This document shows, in pieces, positions 1 to 9,719 of a stretch of 64,000 nt of DNA. The first letter of the stretch is position 1; every line of letters begins with the position of its first letter. Under the pieces are notes generated by a model. It was not told the DNA's origin. It ran no database searches and saw nothing but the letters and a program-made list of their open reading frames with translations. The stretch comes from Limnomonas spitsbergensis (Eukaryota > Chlorophyta > Chlorophyceae > Chlamydomonadales): contig JAYJMM010000023.1 of NCBI GenBank assembly GCA_037349105.1, positions 248,001 through 312,000 on the forward strand. Direction: 5' to 3'. The position numbers were made by a program, and so were the translations under genes.

Positions 1-21
1 GGACGTGGTACACTTCGTTGC

Positions 22-174
22 TTTCAGTGCCCTAGTGTCATGGAGCACTTACTTGCGCGGGTGTGGGCAGGTCCTCCGGGCGCTGTCAGTAACTTCCACC
101 AGTTGTACCAGGCTGATCAGGGTTGGGATACACTTGCGTTTGTGGACTACGTTGTGGGCATTATTGAGGGTTAG
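22..174 (+). pseudogene. Fragment of unidentified coding module, left copy
   Basis: An open stretch of 50 codons ends in TAG and contains the motifs WAGPPGAVSNFHQLYQ and GWDTLAFVDY. The same module occurs twice at 32475-32767 and as a short remnant at about 45782-45846 beside RAP gene C. I do not recognise the family. The protein-like conservation between copies, with W, GPP, FHQLY and GW retained, suggests a once-coding exon rather than chance. It lies in the 3' flank of the minus-strand ankyrin gene but on the opposite strand. Confidence 0.35.
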
Positions 175-1108
175 TCTCTAGGGATTATGAGGCGCCGGTC
201 TCGGTTGCCTTTCCGGCCTTTCCTTTTGGTGCTTTTCTTTTTTTGTCGCCCCCTTTTTAGATTATTCTTTTCTCCCTTCTCAGTGAGGCGCCCTCGCGGC
301 CAAGCAGGGGAGGGATACGCTTGATTGGGGGGGGGGGGTGTTGTTGTTGTTGCTCTGGGCTTTGTTGAGGGCTAGTCTCTATGGGAACTCAAGTGTCAAA
401 CTTGTTTTTCTTTGCTTTCCCGCCCTTTCCTTTTGTTCCCTCCCCCCTTCCTTCGAGTCTCTTATTTGTTTTCCTCCCTTCTGATCAGTTGGGCAAGCGG
501 CCAAGCTTTGAGCGGGTAGAGCGGGCCCAAAGGTCAATGCCGTTACACCACTGGGCCATGCTGCAAAGCTCGGCTACGTCGGCGTCCAACAGTGAAGTTG
601 GAAACGAAAGAGAGAGAGGAAAGAGACCCCCTCAAAAACAAAACAAAAGGTCCTGAGCGGGCCCAAAGGTGTAACGTTATTGACATTTCGTTGAGGGCTA
701 GCTTTTTTGCCTCCCAGGGAACTGGCTCATTGACGTTTTGTCTCTTGCTTCCAGAGGCATGGATCATTCAGTATGTCTTTTACGTTTTCCGGATAGACAT
801 TTTCTCTGCTCTTTGTGCTCATCTATCTCTGTCTTTCCTCTAGCATGTACGTCCTTTCCTTTTCCTCCCAACCAGGCAAGACATCGGAGAGCCCTCAAGT
901 CATGAACGTTACACCTCTGGGAGAGCCCGCAAGTAGGGGTGGGAGGCCCTGGTTTTCTGAAACTTGTAGTTTAACTTGTGAAGGCTAGTCTCTTCCTGGA
1001 CAGGGTTTACGGTCTACCTACCTTTGTGTTCTTGCTGTTTGGTGGGTGAAATTGCTATCCTTTCTTTCCTGTTGTGCCCTATCCCTTGACTGTCCTGGCT
1101 GATTTTTT
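175..1108. repeat. Degenerate ~300-bp tandem repeats in ankyrin 3' flank (left)
   Basis: Several units begin with a variant of GAGGGCTAGTCTCT (near 168, 366, 690 and 982). They continue with a pyrimidine-rich run of the type CCTTTCCTTTTG and a GGCCAAGC-like stretch. Short copies of the dispersed GTGTAACGTTATTGAC motif lie between them (about 530-583, 667-690, 901-930). A G10 run is at 329-338. No gene is supported here. Confidence 0.55.
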
Positions 1109-1215
1109 GATTGCCGAAGTGGCCGAGCTTCATCTCAGCATGGCCCATAGTGAGGTGTGACGTCATTTACATGTCCAACGTGAATGACGTAATCAAGCTC
1201 AATCGGCCACACAAT
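1109..1215. repeat. Dispersed TGACGTCA/GGCCGAGCTT motif block (left)
   Basis: The block reads outward from GAAGTGGCCGAGCTTCAT through GGCCCATAGTGAGGTG to TGACGTCATTTAC. An inverted ACGTCATT...AATGACGT pair lies inside. Related blocks are at 530-583, 10388-10470, 31441-31542, about 32095-32150 and 62565-62625, always in 3' flanks of the RAP or ankyrin units. TGACGTCA matches the palindromic CRE/bZIP core, but no regulatory role can be shown. It may equally be part of a repeated element or a 3'-processing region, since many copies contain TGTAA. Confidence 0.5.
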
Positions 1216-1847
1216 CATGCACACATTTTTTTTCTTTTGTTGAAAATAATCAACTGCATAGATATGGACCCTCTCATAATATCACTCAACATAAACATCC
1301 CAAAAAACGCCCCCTCATTAGTCAGCACCAATAATAACCTCCAACGCATGACATGATTCCAAGAAACCTGGGTAAATTACTGAGACGTCCAGGGCGTGAG
1401 TGTTTTTCGCTTAGCTTTCACCATTAGACACAAGTCCTAACATGAAAGGCCCAAATCCATATATAGCAAACCCTAGCATTTATCGACAACAAGTTGCTCT
1501 CCACATGTTCCACAACATAGGGCAAGCAAAACACCCTAGCCAAGGATTGCGCCACAACGGGGGCATATGGGCCTACCATAGAGCAACTACCTAGTACAAA
1601 TTAAAACATTATCAAGAGAAGAGGCCCCCTCATCAGCACTGGGAAATCTATGCTAGGGATGCAAAATAGACGCTCCCAACCTCCCCTCCCCCCGGAGCAA
1701 AGGGCCAGAGACCAAAAATAAGGAGGTTCCAAAATACCGGTAGTCGAAATTGTCATGTAGCCCACGAGGGGTCCTTAATTTGAAATGGGCATATGTTTGG
1801 CATGGCCTTCCTCATCGAGCTAGTGATGCCCCCTGTGGGCTTTGAGG
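1216..1847. other. Gene-free 3' flank of left ankyrin gene
   Basis: AT-rich non-coding sequence matching 30801-31440 in inverted orientation. I see no ORF with protein character. The purine/pyrimidine-skewed run near 1681-1700 is shared by both arms. Confidence 0.5.
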
Positions 1848-2015
1848 TCATCCATCTTTCATGTCCCTATGGCCATATCCGCCCTCTTCACCCACATCGC
1901 CCTACGCACCCTCTTCATCCTCCCCACTATCGTCCTCCTGACCCTCCTCACTCTCTTCCTCTCCCCCCTCCTCACTATCGCCCTCCGCGCCCTCATCACT
2001 CTCCTCATCACCCAA
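1848..2015 (-). other. In-frame acidic extension after ankyrin stop (left)
   Basis: Reading on past the TAA at 2016-2018 in the same frame gives 37 codons that are almost entirely D, E, G and S. Then comes TAG (1902-1904), 17 more codons and TGA (1848-1850). The other two frames are either stop-rich or arginine-rich. The acidic composition continues the D/S-rich end of the called protein. Both palindrome copies keep the same TAA and TAG. It could be an untranslated remnant of a longer tail, a readthrough product, or GA-rich low complexity. Confidence 0.4.
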
Positions 2016-3362
2016 TTATGAAGAGTCGTCATCTGAGTCACCATCACTAACCTCATAATCCCCGTCATCCCCAATATGTTGACGCTCCGGAAGCGCATTA
2101 AGGAGGAGAGGCACCAGCGCCTCGTGTCCGTTTGAAGCTGCTTTGTGTACTGCTCTATCCCGGACAAAGTTTGTGTAAGGCGCATCCATCGGCCACATTG
2201 CAAATAAAATATGCACCACTCCTTCATGGCCGTGCTCAGCTGCACTGCATAACGCCGAACCATCACAGCAGTCTGCACGAGGTGCATGCTCCTCCCACTC
2301 AAGAAGCATACGCACCACACCCTCACGACCAGTAGAAGCTGCCAGGCACAATGCCATACCATTCAGACAGTCCGCTCGAGGCGCATGCTCCCCCCACTCC
2401 AGTAGCATGCGCACCACTGCCTCGTTGCCACCGCAAGCGGCATGGCGCAAAGCCGCGCCATCATTGCAGTCTGCTCGAGGCGCATGCTCCCCCCACTCCA
2501 GTAGCATGCGCACCACTTCCTCATGGCCACCTTCTGCTGCCATGCACAAAGGCATGCCACCCTGACAGTCCGCACGAGGCGCATGCTCCTCCCACTTCAA
2601 TAGCATGTGCACCACTGCCTTATGGCCACCCCCAGCTGCATTGCACAATGCCTCACCATTTTGACAGTTCGCTCGAGGTGCATGCTCCCCCCACTTCAGT
2701 AGCATGAGCACCACTACCTCGTGGCCGCCCCCAGAAGCAAAACACAATGCCGTGCCATCACGGCAGTCTGCACGAGGCGCATGCTCCCCCCACTCAAGTA
2801 GCATGCACACCAGTGCCTCATGGCCACCTTGAGCTGCAAGGCACAAAGCCTCACCATCACGGCAGTCCGCTCGAGGCGCATGCTCCTCCCACTTTAGTAG
2901 CATGCGCGCCACTGCCTCGTGGCCACCCCTAGCTGCATGCCTCAATGCCTCACCATCACGGCAGTCCGCACGAGGCGCATGCTCCGGTGACTCCAAGAAC
3001 AAACGAACCAGGGCCTGGTTGCCACGGGCTGCCGCTAGAATCAGCATGCGCCCACCCTTGCAGTTGGCTCTTGCAAAGTGCATGAGCTGCATCGCGAGTC
3101 CGACTGCGTCCACCGCATGGCTGTAGCATTGGGTAGCCTGTGCAAGTGCCCCCTCAGCGCCGTGGACCTCGATCAAGAGATCGCCTAAGCGTTGCACGCT
3201 TCCTCGTATACAGTCGCGCCACCTCCGGCTCACGTTCCAGGCTGCAAGGTTCGTCCCACATGCTTTCCAATTGCCCGCGCGAATGAAGATGTTGCCAAGC
3301 AATTCCTCGGGGAGGTCATCCAATACCGTTCGGATCACATTCGGATCTCCGGCCACGTTCAT
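2016..3362 (-). CDS. F-box-like ankyrin-repeat protein, left copy
   Basis: A 448-residue single-exon ORF. Residues about 14-52 resemble an F-box: LPEELLGNIF followed by NVSRRWRDCI. The family role would be a substrate adaptor of an SCF-type ubiquitin ligase. From about residue 99 to 430 there are tandem 33-residue ankyrin repeats with the signature HAPRADCxxGxAL and a helix ending VVRMLLEW. The C-terminus is acidic (DGDSDDDSS). The start ATG is conserved in the inverted copy and lies directly before the F-box. Compared with the right copy it lacks exactly one ankyrin repeat and differs at about ten other residues. It is transcribed away from the palindrome centre. Ankyrin assignment is firm; the F-box call is good but based on motif reading. 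Substrate is unknown. Confidence 0.88.
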   Translation of the reverse strand: MNVAGDPNVIRTVLDDLPEELLGNIFIRAGNWKACGTNLAAWNVSRRWRDCIRGSVQRLGDLLIEVHGAEGALAQATQCYSHAVDAVGLAMQLMHFARANCKGGRMLILAAARGNQALVRLFLESPEHAPRADCRDGEALRHAARGGHEAVARMLLKWEEHAPRADCRDGEALCLAAQGGHEALVCMLLEWGEHAPRADCRDGTALCFASGGGHEVVVLMLLKWGEHAPRANCQNGEALCNAAGGGHKAVVHMLLKWEEHAPRADCQGGMPLCMAAEGGHEEVVRMLLEWGEHAPRADCNDGAALRHAACGGNEAVVRMLLEWGEHAPRADCLNGMALCLAASTGREGVVRMLLEWEEHAPRADCCDGSALCSAAEHGHEGVVHILFAMWPMDAPYTNFVRDRAVHKAASNGHEALVPLLLNALPERQHIGDDGDYEVSDGDSDDDSS

Positions 3363-3535
3363 TTCGTTGCTGACTGGTTGATTCGTATGCAGTGCTTGAA
3401 AACAAATAATTTGAGTCTAGTAAGGTTAGTGAATGAGTCCCCTGAGTCTGGTCGCAGTGAAAAGAAGCAGGATCGGTTGTGGGATCGGTGAACACCCGAT
3501 GGTTCGGTGTGACAACTCAATTGTCATCATAAGCA

Positions 3536-3555
3536 CTATCTGGATATATAGATAG
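3536..3555 (-). promoter_or_regulatory. Candidate TATA hairpin upstream of left ankyrin gene
   Basis: CTATCT and AGATAG flank an 8-base ATATATCC-type loop, giving a short inverted repeat with a TATA-like core about 175 bp upstream of the ATG. It is conserved exactly in the right arm. It is a candidate core promoter only. Confidence 0.3.
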
Positions 3556-4426
3556 TCATTACAATTGCAAGCAACCATTGTAATCCGATGAAGCGTCGAG
3601 GAGTATGCGACCTTCCGTCGGGTTCGAGGACAGCATGGCACATACATATGCCAGCATACCGAGGCTGGCATCCCCTTCGCCAGGTCTAGTTGTGAGCTTG
3701 AAATAGTGTTCAGCACTCCAATGGCGCACGCACTTGTCTCCCATCTGCTGGCCTGCACTCCCGCCAAATGCCATGCACTGCATGGCATATGGCGAGGCCC
3801 CCATGCGAGGAAGGGCCTCCAGTTGCACCCCTTGGCTCATGGAGGAGGGCTGACATGACACATCCAGCTACACGAGGCTATACATGCACAGAGATGCTGG
3901 ATAATCCTCCAGAAGTTTGTTCCGGCTTTAGGAATGATGCTTGTGGTGGTAGAAAGCAAGCATGTTGCCTTTGCGCTCCGGAACCCATGCATGAGGGCTG
4001 AGTCAGCAGACGCTGCATGCCTGTGACTTCTTTGACCCTCACAACACACTTGGCAACTCGATGAGTTGGCTCCGCCAGAGCAGCTGATGGGATGCCCTCG
4101 GGCTAGGGACTAAACATGGCACTATCCCTAAACCCTTTTCCCTATCAACCACTCCAACCCCGAAGGTCTGAGTGCTCCATGTCGCATGCAAAGGGCGAGC
4201 TGCACACCCTCAGCAGCAGCAGGGCATGCTGTGCCGTTACCCCCCGGCCGTAGTGAACGAAGTAGCTGAATTGTAGCTGAACACAATATATGTAAACCAG
4301 GGTATGTTTTTTGAACCTGTTATTTAGCTACACCCGGGCTTTACCTAGGGGCATGGTCCCGCATGCCATGTTGCTATGGGCAGGTAACCAGAGGATGGTT
4401 CTGGAGTGCTCTGTGCCCATCTTGTT
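3556..4426. other. Intergenic region upstream of left ankyrin gene
   Basis: Conserved with 28128-28990 in the other arm. Part of it (about 3700-3900) has a third, diverged copy at about 24570-24700. Overlapping short ORFs exist on both strands but no frame stands out. A single CTACAATTCAGCTAC-type motif lies near 4262-4283. Confidence 0.4.
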
Positions 4427-4497
4427 GTTCAGCTACACTTCATGTTCCATCCTATATCCAGGGGGATGGCCATGATGTAGCTGACGGGTAGCTGAAG
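4427..4497. repeat. Paired-AGCTGAA fold-back element, left arm
   Basis: Two TTCAGCTAC-type heptamers about 10-11 bp apart face two GTAGCTGA-type heptamers across about 35 bp, so the ~70-bp block can fold on itself. Complete copies are at 24421-24497, 28057-28127 and 50118-50197. The outer flank with GGGCACAGAGCA-like and GGTTACCTG-like words is also shared. It may be a small fold-back element or a MITE fragment; no known family is recognised. Confidence 0.55.
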
Positions 4498-4619
4498 CAG
4501 CCTATGCCTATGAGTGGTCTGCAATGCGACTCTATTATTATGAGACCGAGGTCTGCTATGTAACCCTGAAGGTTCCCTTACATTGAGCGGCCAACAGTCA
4601 GCATCCCACATCCACTGCG

Positions 4620-4740
4620 ACAGGGCAGGAGTGGAGGCGTGGCAGGGCTGGGGCAGGGGCTGGGGCGGGGCAGGGCAAGGCGGGGACAGGGCGTGGCAGA
4701 GCGTGGACAGGGCGGGGCTGGGTTGGGCGGGGCTGACCAA
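4620..4740. repeat. G-rich low-complexity run (left)
   Basis: Irregular GGGCAGGGGCTGGGG-type sequence. It is mirrored at about 27830-27935 as C-rich, and a degenerate third copy is at about 49845-49940. The last is followed by the same CGCTCAATGTAAGG flank as the right arm, showing that the 49-50 kb segment derives from the same ancestor. Confidence 0.6.
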
Positions 4741-4754
4741 GCTTCACCATACCC

Positions 4755-5010
4755 AGCTGGGAAGCAACAAACCCTAACCCGTAACCCTGGACATTTAATC
4801 CTGAACCCTAAACCGGCAACCCTGGACCTTTACTCCTGAACCCTAGACCCGAAACCCAGGACATCTAACCCTGAACCTTCAACCCATAACCCTGGACCTT
4901 TAACCTGATCCCTAAACCCATAACCCTGGACATCTAACCCTGATCCCTAACCCCGTAACCCTGGACATTTAACCCTGAACCTTAAACCCGTAACCCAGGA
5001 CATTTAAATC
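4755..5010. repeat. Telomere-like ~34-bp minisatellite, short allele
   Basis: About 7-8 units combining CCCTAAACCC, GTAACCCTGGAC and ATTTAACCCTGA. Individual words resemble plant/algal telomere repeats but the period is about 34 bp, so this is an interstitial minisatellite and not a telomere. The inverted partner at 27212-27790 has about 17 units. Confidence 0.75.
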
Positions 5011-5067
5011 CTTGCACCCCCCACCCCCCTCATTCCCACCCCCCTTCCACACACCCACCCTCTGCAG

Positions 5068-5168
5068 CGCGTGAATCTGGATGAGTCTTGCAGCGTGCTG
5101 TTCATTGTGATTGAGGATGCGGACCTGGACCTGGCGGCCAAGGGCCAATGGCCCCGTTCTGCAGGCAG
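5068..5168 (+). pseudogene. Exon-like fragment, unidentified gene (left arm)
   Basis: It is bounded by an acceptor (CTCTGCAG) and a donor (GCAG then GTCAGC), 101 nt, identical boundaries at 27048-27148 in the right arm. The open frame reads LDESCSVLFIVIEDADLDL then AAKG. A diverged relative on the minus strand near 49640-49740 keeps EDAYLELEAKGAV and ends NAGQ before GTGCGA. It probably belongs to a multi-exon gene with further fragments at 5735, 6600 and 7824. No function is recognised. Confidence 0.4.
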
Positions 5169-5169
5169 G

Positions 5170-5450
5170 TCAGCAACTGTGCATGGCTTCAAATCGGGTT
5201 CAGGGACGGGCTGGGGTCGGGTTCAGAAGCAAACTGGGTTTATAAACGGGCTGAGTTAAGGTTCAGTAGCAGGTTGTGTTAGGGTCCAACTGTCCAAGAG
5301 TGGACTGTGTTAGGGTATAGGGATGGGTAAGGGTTCAGGAGCAGACTAGGCCAGGGTGCAGGAGTGGGCTGTGGTAGGATTCAGGAGCAAGCTGGTGTAG
5401 GGTTCAAGAGCTGACTGAGTAAGGGTTTAGGACTGGAATGATTTATGAAA
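5170..5450. repeat. Degenerate ~30-bp GGGTTCAGGAGC minisatellite
   Basis: Irregular units of the type GGGTTCAGGAGCAGGCTG plus GGTTAGG. The same family fills 6660-7080, 23745-24225 and 49260-49620. It lies between exon-like fragments and so is probably intronic. Confidence 0.55.
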
Positions 5451-5734
5451 GGTCTCTTGAGATGTCTGAATGTGAAGGAGACAGTAGAGCATGGATCAAT
5501 GGCAAGTCCAATTCTCTTGTGTGGCCGACCTCCGCTTCAGTTTTTACATCCCCGTTGGCCAAAATCGTGAATGCTAGATAGTGGCATTGCCGATGTGGCA
5601 TTAACTCTTCTCACAACCTTATTCAATCCCTCAACCCTGATCCTCCACCATCAGACACCTTGAAGCCCTGTTCCTGAATGTATGTGCATGGCTTGGCTGG
5701 ATCTGAGGAGCTGGCTGCAACATACCCTCAACGA

Positions 5735-5868
5735 GGGCGACACATGCAGCCAAGACAGCCGTCAAATGTGCCCACCCTGCTACCCACATGGTCAAGGAAC
5801 ACCCTGAAGAGGTGGATACGCTCCTCCGTGACCTGGCCTGGCAGAAAATGATGCATGCCTCCCTCCAT
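5735..5868 (+). pseudogene. Exon-like fragment before 18-bp array (left)
   Basis: An open stretch reads AKTAVKCAHPATHMVKEHPE then EVDTLLRDLAWQKMM and runs up to the first unit of the 18-bp array. It is preserved on the minus strand at about 26535-26675. The helical, mixed-charge composition looks like genuine coding sequence, unlike the array. It may end at the CTGGCAG near 5842. Unidentified. Confidence 0.35.
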
Positions 5869-6570
5869 TGCAGGCCTCGCTGCCCATGCAGGCCTTGCTG
5901 CCCATGCAGGCCTCCCTGCCCACGCAGGCCTTGCTGCCCATGCAGATCTCACTGCCCATGCAGGCCTCTCTGCCCACGCAGGCCTTACTGCCCATGTAGG
6001 CCTTCCTACCCATGCAGGCCTTACTGCCCATGCATGCAATGCTGCCCATGTAGGCCTTACTGCCCATGCAGGCCTTACTGCCCATGCAGGCCTTGCTGCC
6101 CATGCAGGCCTTACTACCTACGCAGGCCTTGCTTCCCATGTAGGCCTTACTGTCCATGCAGGCCTTGCTGCCCATGTAGGCCTTACTGCCCATGCAGGCC
6201 TTACTGCCCATGTAGGCCTTACTGTCCATGCAGGCCTTACTGCCCATGCAGGCCTTGCTGCCCTTGCAGGCCTTACTGCCCACGCAGGCCTTGCTGCCCA
6301 TGCAGGCCTCGCTGCCCATGCAGGACTCGCTGCCCATGCAGGCCTTCCTGCCCACGCAGGCCTTGCTGCCCATGCAGGCCTTGTTGCCCATGCAGGCCTT
6401 GCTGCCCATGTAGGCCTTGCTGTCCATGTATGCCTTGATATCCATGTATGCCTGGCCGTCCATGCATGCCTGGCCGTCCATGCAGGCCTTCCTGCCCATG
6501 CATGCCTTGCTGCCCATGCAGGCCTTACTGCCTATGCTGGCCTCGCTGCCCATGCAGGCCTTACTGCCTG
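5869..6570. repeat. 18-bp minisatellite, ~39 units
   Basis: Units are variants of CCCATGCAGGCCTTACTG. Because 18 is divisible by three and units lack stops in most frames, several overlapping ORFs run through it on both strands (hexapeptides such as MGSKAC). I do not regard these as genes. The right-arm allele at 24898-26530 has about 91 units. A related array is at 33782-34370. Confidence 0.9.
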
Positions 6571-6599
6571 GTGATTGTGCGTTCTGGTAAGGTTATAGG

Positions 6600-6656
6600 T
6601 TTGATGAGCAGGTGGCGGAGTGGGCGGTTGCCTCTGTGCTGCGTAACGCTGGGCAG
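6600..6656 (+). pseudogene. Exon-like fragment ending at a GT donor (left)
   Basis: The frame FDEQVAEWAVASVLRNAGQ is followed directly by GTACTT. The inverted copy is at 24229-24285. The ending NAGQ plus donor is shared with the fragment near 49640 on the minus strand. Likely an exon of the same unidentified gene as 5068-5168. Confidence 0.35.
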
Positions 6657-6659
6657 GTA

Positions 6660-7080
6660 CTTAGGGTCGAAATTTGGGGCTGGATTACGGTTGAGGAGCA
6701 GGCTGGAATTGGGTTTCGGATTAGACAATGTTAGGGTTTAGGATCAGGCTGGATTGGGGTGCGGGGTGGGTTGGCTTATGGTTCAGGTGCATGCTGATTA
6801 AGGGTTCACTGGTGGGCTGTGTTAGGGTTCATATTATAGCTGGGTCAGGGTTTACAAGCAGGTTGGGTTTGGCTTTTAAAACCAGGCTGCTTGAGGGTTC
6901 AGGACCGGGCTGGGTTAGGATTTCGAAGCGGGCTGGGTTAGGGTTCAGGACCGGGCTGGGTCAGGGTTTGGTTAACAGGCTAGGTGATGATGTGGAGGCT
7001 GGTTTGGTTTGGGTCTAGAGGTGGGCTGGGTTTGGGTTTGGAAGCAGGCTTTGTTAGGCTTCATGGACGGGTTGGGTTGG
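6660..7080. repeat. Degenerate ~30-bp GGGTTAGG minisatellite (left)
   Basis: Units such as GGGTTCAGGACCGGGCTGGG alternate with TTAGGATTTCGAAGC. Mirrored at 23745-24225. No coding evidence despite open frames. Confidence 0.65.
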
Positions 7081-7478
7081 GTTATGGGATGAAGGTGTCT
7101 TTCAGCAGGGGGCACACACTCTGTGCTAATGAGACAGTGCAACATGGTCCGATTGCAATGTTAGGCAAGCCAAATTCTATTTCATGGCCGGCCTCGGCAC
7201 CAAGGCTTTTTCCTATTTCAGGGTTCTGGGTTTCCCTTTCTTGTTGTCTTTCAGGTGGTTTCTTTAGCACTGGAACAACACTCTATACATCCTGGCCTGC
7301 TAGCTGGCTGATGTGTGGTCTCAATTTCAGATTGTTTTCGACCAGGCAGCCACGTTTGCCTAGGCACCCCCCCTGCTCTGAAAACTCGATTGGGAAACCA
7401 AATCTGGACCGGCCAACAGCTGGCAGCCCACGCAGCATGGAAGGCCATGTTTGAGGTACTTTGATAGGGGGCCGGTCG
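7081..7478. other. Unassigned segment, left arm
   Basis: Non-repetitive sequence conserved with 23367-23745 in inverted orientation. Short ORFs on both strands; none convincing. Confidence 0.3.
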
Positions 7479-7535
7479 GTAGCTGAAATGTAGCTGAAAT
7501 GTAGCTGAACGCTTAAATGTAGCTGAATTATAGCG
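7479..7535. repeat. Four tandem GTAGCTGAA motifs
   Basis: GTAGCTGAAAT is repeated about every 10-11 bp (one helical turn) with one interruption. The inverted copy is at 23318-23366. Looser clusters of the same word occur at 36395-36740 and 48940-49005. Confidence 0.6.
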
Positions 7536-7823
7536 AAACACTCCTTGAGCGGGTGCCGAGCGAGCCACGACAAAATATATGTTGTCGTGTTTTGTCAGAG
7601 CTGCAATGCCGATATTGCTCAACAAATCTGGCGCACCTACTCTTCACCCACACTTCACCATGAGCCCTTAACCCAAACACCACAATCCCAGGCACTGACA
7701 ACCTAGCCCAAACCATGAAATCCAAACCCCGCCGCAGTCCTACACCTGAAGTCCCATAACCCCTAAACCCAAGCCATTTATCCCTGAAATCCGAGACCCT
7801 CGTGCCTCCAGGCTTACCAAGTC

Positions 7824-7925
7824 CACCGAGGATGCCGCCTTCTCCAGCTCTAAATTTATCAGTGAGTTGGAGGCTTTACCAATGAGAGCCAGCTACAGGT
7901 CGAGGTGGATCAGGCGGGCAAGAGC
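7824..7925 (+). pseudogene. Coiled-coil-like exon fragment (left)
   Basis: The frame gives KSTEDAAFSSSKFISELEAL and, after a shift, NESQLQVEVDQAGKSRNK. The right-arm partner is at about 22925-23035 (minus). Further minus-strand relatives at about 36785-36915 read continuously (CKLTRELAVVHTNEGRLQVK), and a shorter one lies near 37025-37095. The continuous 36.8-kb reading suggests the arm copies carry a one-base frameshift or that a splice site lies between the two parts. Unidentified gene. Confidence 0.35.
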
Positions 7926-8384
7926 AGGAACAAGTGCAGGTGGGGTGCACACGAGTTTTTGATTTAGTTACATGTCAGCTACATGGCAGCTTCACATCAG
8001 TAACAAACTCCATCCAGCTCATCCGAGCCGCGGGTCTATCAGGGTTGTTTGGTCTCTGTTGGCGCTGAGCCCGGGGTTTTAGCCTGTCTATTTTTTTTTG
8101 CATTGACACTTCTGGGCTGAGCACCCGATCGTCTCCCACAAGTGGAGCGCGGCAGAACCCTACACTCTTCAATTTGATTTGCCACCCACCTCCCTTATCA
8201 CCCTCCCTTCAACCTGTGCCATAAACCCTTAACCCCATGAACCCTGTGCCCTAAAACCTTAACTCCACCCCCCCCCTTCAGGGCGTTTCAGGCAGCCCGT
8301 GAGGCTGTACAACAGTCCACCTGAGTGTCGAAAGGGGGAGCAGAGGGGGCGCTTGTGACTGGGCAGCTAGCTGCCCGGAATGAG
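7926..8384. other. Unassigned segment with possible short exon
   Basis: Conserved in the right arm at about 22466-22924. Near 8281 an acceptor-like CCCCTTCAG precedes the frame AFQAAREAVQQST followed by TGA, which could be the last exon of the fragmentary plus-strand gene. Otherwise nothing is supported. Confidence 0.25.
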
Positions 8385-8875
8385 AGCATGGGTGCGCTGC
8401 ATGCCTGCATCAGGTGGACCAATACACACGGTGCATGGGTGTGCATGAGAGGACAGCGAGGGAGAGCATGGGCACATACAAACGCGCTACATGCCAGCAT
8501 CAGGTGGGCAGACAACTAGAGTGCATGGATGTGTATGGGAGGACAGCATGGGAGTGCATGGGCGCATATGGGTGCGCTGCATGCCAGCGTCAGGTGGGCA
8601 GACAAACACAGTACAAGGGTGTGCATGGGAGTACAGTATCGGAGAGCATGCGCACATATGGGAGGACAGCATGGGAGTGCATGGGCGCATATGGGTGCGC
8701 TGCATGCCAGCATCAGGTGGGTAGACACACATAGTGCATGTGTGTGCATGGGAGGACAGCATGGGAGTGCATGGACACATCAAAACGCGCTACATGCCAG
8801 CATCAGGTGGGTAGACGACTGTAGTGCATGGGTGTGCATGGGAGGACAGCATGGGAGTGCATAGGCGCATATGGG
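8385..8875. repeat. ~91-bp minisatellite, five units (left)
   Basis: Each unit contains ATGCCAGCATCAGGTGG and GGGAGGACAGCATGGGA. Unit starts are near 8401, 8490, 8581, 8705 and 8797; one unit carries a 33-bp internal duplication. The inverted copy at 21975-22465 has the same organisation. Confidence 0.8.
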
Positions 8876-9335
8876 TGGAGCAAACAGTTGATGACAGAGA
8901 GATGTTGTTCCTAATTCGCCCGCCTTCTGCTGCCAGATGCACTCATCTGCTGCACCTGCTCCTGAAGGGCTGCAGCATCGAGCCCTCTGTGCCCTCAACC
9001 ATAATGCCGTCTTGCAAACCGCCTGGCGAGGCCAGTAGGCTGATAAGCTGTCAAAGGATGCCCTTGTTGGATCTACCTGGATCTAATGTCGCGCACAGGA
9101 TGGCCTCTCACCTGTCCGGTCTAGGACTCTGGTGTGCAGTTCAATGAATAGTGTGCATCACCACTTGTGCCTGACCCGAGCAGGTGTCGTAGCGGAGACC
9201 CAAGATGGAACAGGCGTGTGGATCCTGGGGCCTCCAGCCGTAGGTGCATTCAGCTACACTTCAGCCACTTCACTGTCTGTGACTGTGGGGGCTGGTACAG
9301 CCAGCTATCGGTGGCCATGCTGATTGGTCATAGGT

Positions 9336-9719
9336 TTGTATAGCACGCTCCATCTACACTTTTCTACGTTCCTGCCTGTGGCCATGGGAGACTACTGGTA
9401 CAGTCCCTGATGATGCTCGGGCCTTTGCCAGTGGGCCGGTTATAAACGCTTAATACCCCATTAGCCCCCCCCCCAGGGTGGACTGGCACGCAGGTAAATG
9501 ACCTCTTCACTTACGCGTGCAGCCTACTTGATGCCTGGTGCTTATTACCCGGGCTTGCTTTCCGCTGCGCATGCCTTCCGCTGCTCTAGTGTATCCAACC
9601 TCGTCGATGGATCCGCATGGATCCGATATTGCTGTTGGACACACTATTGGGGGCTGGATCTAGGCATCATTTGTGTACATAGGCAACAAGGAGCCTCTTG
9701 CTTACCCGTGCTTGCTTAG
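9336..9719. other. Left palindrome junction, gene-free
   Basis: Inverted homology stops near 9335. About 9535-9600 resembles 33690-33750 beyond the right arm (shared CAAGCCTGGGTAATAAGCA-like words in inverse orientation), so flank sequence of RAP and ankyrin units is related. No gene seen. Confidence 0.4.

Larger units (their letters stand above)
1..9335. repeat. Left arm of a giant imperfect palindrome
   Basis: This segment is the reverse complement of about 21517-32648. Base 1 pairs with about 32648 and the inner end near 9335 pairs with about 21517, just after the shared stretch GGCCATGCTGATTGGT. Every feature in the arm (ankyrin gene, exon-like fragments, minisatellites, palindromic motifs) has an inverted partner in the same order. 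The window starts inside the arm, so its full length is unknown. Single-copy parts are nearly identical; tandem arrays differ in length. Confidence 0.93.
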
